DNA from: a virus
Length of the DNA stretch: 23,961 bases
Virus record (IMG/VR): IMGVR_UViG_3300037168_000039
Coordinates: 1-23,961 of that record
Reading direction: 5' to 3' (one strand)
Of the stretch, positions 21,956 through 23,961 are shown piece after piece. The notes under the pieces are model-generated. The model worked only from the letters and a program-made list of their open reading frames with translations, made no database searches and was not told the DNA's origin. Within the stretch, counting starts at the first letter, position 1, and every line of letters begins with the position of its first letter. The position numbers and the translations under genes are program-made.

Positions 21956-23375
21956 CGATTGGGCGCTCCCATGGGTCTGGCTTGACCTGGGATTTAGCGT
22001 ACTCGCTGTCGAGACGCAATCGAGACTTTTCTTCGTCGCTGATTCGTGGTGCGCCCATGACCGGGTCGGCCGTGCACTTGCTCAGCGCGAGCGCGATGCT
22101 TGGCGCGTAGTCCGCGTGTCGCCCGTCGGAGGTTTCAGGCAGGTCGATCGTGAATCCGTTCGGCGTGATCTTCTGCCGAATGCTGAGCAAGTCCGCACGG
22201 ATGACGTCGCTCTTCGGCAGTTCCACTTCACCATTCGCCAGTAGCGTCGCCATCGCCTCGTACCTACCCAGACGATCGCCAGCACCGCGTTCACCGACAG
22301 ACAGCAGAAGCCCCTTGCGAACCGCGATAGACTTGAGCGCATGGGCCTCGTACTGGTCGGTGTACACGCCAACGGCCTGGTACCGTTGGCATATTTCGGT
22401 GATCTCACCCATCACGGCTTCGGGGTCGTTCGGTGCTCGCGAGCTCCCTTTCCACTCACGCGCCACCACGATGGCATTCTTGAGCTTTCCGCAAGCCCAC
22501 CTGCGTGTGGCGAGCACGAACGTCCACGGGTTGCGCGAGTAGCCCGGATCCATCGCGCCCACGTAGTAGTGCCCGCGCTCGTACGGGAGCTCGCCATCGC
22601 GCTCCGCGGCATCGAGCCACGCGCTCGCGAGCATCGAAAGCGCGTCGCCCTCGGTCGGAATCGCCGCGTACTCGCGCGACCAGTACGACTCATTGGGCTC
22701 CAGCGAGTGCGTCCACTCTTCTGTCAGCTCCGGGTGCGCAACCCACGTCGGAGCGACATACACGCGCTGCGATGCCGTGTTGCCGCGGTCTACGGCCTTC
22801 GCGTGTGCGTCGAGGCTCCCAAGCGGGCTCGACGACAGGAACATGCGCGCCCGAGGAATTGTAGCCATCGTCGGCCGCACGCTCGCGAGCACTTCGGTCG
22901 CTGGGTTCGCGCCGGTGTCCGCATCGCGCCACTTCGATACCTCATCGCAGATCACGCAGATACACGTGGCTCCGCTCACGCCCGCAATCGTCGCGGTGAA
23001 CACGCGAAACTCGACGCGCAAGTCCTTGCACGCGATCTTGTCTGCGGTCGATTTGTGTTCGACCTCGCACGCGTTGAGGATGGCACCGAGCGTGACCAGG
23101 AGCTCGGCGGCGCGCTTGCGATCCTGGGCGATGAGCGCGACCACCGGCGTATCGCCAGGCGCGACGTAGTGCTCGCCGTAGAGCGCCTCGGCAACGGCAA
23201 CGCGGCAGAGTGACGAAGACTTGCCACCACGCCGGCCAACCCGCCACGCCGACTCGCGGATCGTTGTATCGTAGAAGTCGCCGAGCTTCTCACGCCACCA
23301 TGACGACATGGCCGGCATCGAAGCCCGCTCGCATGCGGCGTTGACGAGGTCGATGCCGTCGATGACGGATGTCAC
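21900..23375 (-). CDS. Terminase large subunit (TerL)
   Basis: This 491-residue protein is the ATP-driven DNA-packaging motor with its nuclease. ATPase motifs: Walker A G47-RRGGK52-S53, Walker B ICVIC ending in D144-E145, and the coupling-type motif LSSSPLG at 180-186. Nuclease (RNase H-like) motifs: D276 in GAMDPGY, D340 in VYTDQY, and D422 in HADYA, giving a plausible acidic metal-binding triad. Both domains and the linker are intact and the length is normal. The GTG at 23375 overlaps the upstream stop as GTGA. No recognisable small-terminase gene lies beside it. The C-terminus (from about 450) is charged and may contact the portal. Confidence 0.9.
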   Translation of the reverse strand: MTSVIDGIDLVNAACERASMPAMSSWWREKLGDFYDTTIRESAWRVGRRGGKSSSLCRVAVAEALYGEHYVAPGDTPVVALIAQDRKRAAELLVTLGAILNACEVEHKSTADKIACKDLRVEFRVFTATIAGVSGATCICVICDEVSKWRDADTGANPATEVLASVRPTMATIPRARMFLSSSPLGSLDAHAKAVDRGNTASQRVYVAPTWVAHPELTEEWTHSLEPNESYWSREYAAIPTEGDALSMLASAWLDAAERDGELPYERGHYYVGAMDPGYSRNPWTFVLATRRWACGKLKNAIVVAREWKGSSRAPNDPEAVMGEITEICQRYQAVGVYTDQYEAHALKSIAVRKGLLLSVGERGAGDRLGRYEAMATLLANGEVELPKSDVIRADLLSIRQKITPNGFTIDLPETSDGRHADYAPSIALALSKCTADPVMGAPRISDEEKSRLRLDSEYAKSQVKPDPWERPIDESPRRTSNATSVTRRLD

Positions 23376-23599
23376 GCCAGTACGTCAGAGCAGTAGACCA
23401 CGCAGAGCGTAAGCGGGACGATTGCGTACTGGTCGACCTCCGCATGCCGCACGATGATCGTGTCGTCGCTGCGCCACGTCATCGACCATGGCATGCCGTC
23501 GGCCTTCGTGATGCCGAAGTCACTTTGCCGCCCGGCGAGTACCACGGGCAGATTGAATTTGACACCCGCGATCTTCGGGCGGCTGGTAGTCTCACGCAT
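23372..23599 (-). CDS. Small beta-rich hypothetical protein before TerL, 75 aa
   Basis: The ATG at 23599 is the best start. The longer frame to 23716 runs antisense through the GNAT-like gene and adds Ser/Thr/Arg shadow residues. A perfect GGAGG lies only two bases before this ATG, which is unusually close. The product is strand-rich (GVKFNLPVVLAGRQSD, then DDTIIVRHAEVD and YAIVPLTLCVVYC) with no helix-turn-helix, so it does not look like a small terminase subunit. Its stop overlaps the TerL GTG as GTGA. It is the first gene of the leftward block and shares a CATG with the rightward gene's start. No family was recognised. Confidence 0.55.
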   Translation of the reverse strand: MRETTSRPKIAGVKFNLPVVLAGRQSDFGITKADGMPWSMTWRSDDTIIVRHAEVDQYAIVPLTLCVVYCSDVLA

Positions 23600-23961
23600 G
23601 ACCTCCGCCTTACCATGCCTCGTCCGCGACGTCGAGGTAGACGAGTGGCCGTTCGTGCTGTCGAGCTTGACGCGCTCGGTGCCCGGCAACGTGCACGACG
23701 ACGCCAGGGAGCTCATGCGGCGATGCCGGGTGCTCGTCGCATGCGACCCGGAGCAAACGTGGCACCTGTACGGCTGCGTTGTATTCGGCGCGGAGTCGGT
23801 TCACTGGCTCTACGTGAAGTCCGCCATGCGCCGGCTAGGGGTCGGCCGTGCGCTGCTGGACGCGGTCCCCCTTCCGCGTCCCGTCATCGCCTCCCTCCGC
23901 CCCCCCCCGTGGGTACCACGGGAGGTAGCTGACTTCCGTCCCCTCTACGCCCTCACGCGCT
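23598..23961 (+). CDS. GNAT-like protein (3' end outside window)
   Basis: The frame is open to the last base and gives at least 121 residues from the ATG at 23598. Residues 9-23 read VRDVEVDEWPFVLSS, like the start of the family I recall from phage genomes. VLVACDP (45-51), YGCVVF (58-63) and ESVHWLYVK (66-74) form the central strands. R78-R-L-G-V-G83 is the acetyl-CoA pyrophosphate-binding motif A of GNAT N-acetyltransferases, followed by the helix RALLDAV. The substrate is unknown, and in such phage members catalysis has not been clear to me. A 9-base C run (23900-23908) near the end could hide an indel. In-frame codons continue upstream (for example the ATG at 23511), but the family-like start favours 23598. 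It is transcribed away from the TerL block. Confidence 0.65.
   Translation, partial: MTSALPCLVRDVEVDEWPFVLSSLTRSVPGNVHDDARELMRRCRVLVACDPEQTWHLYGCVVFGAESVHWLYVKSAMRRLGVGRALLDAVPLPRPVIASLRPPPWVPREVADFRPLYALTR

Noticed and set aside
22341-23213. Plus-strand open frame (290 codons) opposite TerL
   Set aside because: It mirrors the TerL codons and shows no protein-family features.
23559-23589. Perfect TTGACA (23559-23564) as a promoter for the GNAT-like gene
   Set aside because: No acceptable -10 hexamer at 16-18 bases. The best match (TGGTAG after 19 bases) is poor and would sit only eight bases before the ATG.
23620-23690. Minus-strand TCGACA and TCTACC pair with a 17-base spacer as promoter of the packaging block
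   Set aside because: The -10 matches consensus at only three of six positions and such pairs are expected by chance, so it was not listed as a feature.
23600-23716. N-terminal extension of the 75-residue gene upstream of TerL
   Set aside because: It would run antisense through the GNAT-like gene and encodes Ser/Thr/Arg-rich shadow sequence.

Overview
The window is almost wholly a tailed-bacteriophage virion-assembly region. It is GC-rich (roughly 60 % by eye) and uses GTG starts often. No host gene, rRNA, complete tRNA, IS element or CRISPR array was seen. Family-level sequence patterns support TerL, portal, scaffold, HK97-type capsid protein, head-tail adaptor and a long nozzle-like tail protein. 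No tail tube, sheath, tail-assembly frameshift pair or classical tape measure was recognised, so a short-tailed (podovirus-type) phage is the best inference. The host cannot be named from the sequence.

Layout. Bases 2-1687 carry three rightward genes: a metallopeptidase-like protein cut by the window start, a 55-residue protein, and a DUF1906/Rv2525c-like glycoside-hydrolase-like protein that is the likely endolysin. Bases 1688-1865 are a convergent gap with a strong 14-bp hairpin and a second hairpin shaped like a tRNA acceptor/T-arm minihelix. From 23599 down to 1866 runs one leftward block of 20 genes: small beta protein, TerL, beta protein, zinc-ribbon protein, two small proteins, portal, scaffold, major capsid protein, decoration candidate, acidic protein, beta protein, adaptor, jelly-roll-like protein, collar-like protein, nozzle, 1348-residue repeat/S74 protein, two ejection-protein candidates, a coiled-coil protein and a one-TM holin candidate. 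At the right edge a rightward GNAT-like gene runs off the window; its ATG shares a CATG palindrome with the first leftward gene.

The leftward genes abut or overlap at nearly every junction (ATGA, GTGA, TGATG or a one-base gap). The only real spacer is 32 bases before the capsid gene, and it carries a good ribosome-binding site. The order follows assembly: packaging, head, connector, tail, ejected proteins, then a possible lysis protein.

The most unusual protein is the 1348-residue one. It combines a 10-residue Tyr array, 23 consecutive 11-residue repeats with a nearly invariant Asn/Asp, Gly-rich linkers, an internal hydrophobic stretch, and three copies of the SDExxK start motif of S74 intramolecular chaperone domains, of which only the last is followed by a full domain.
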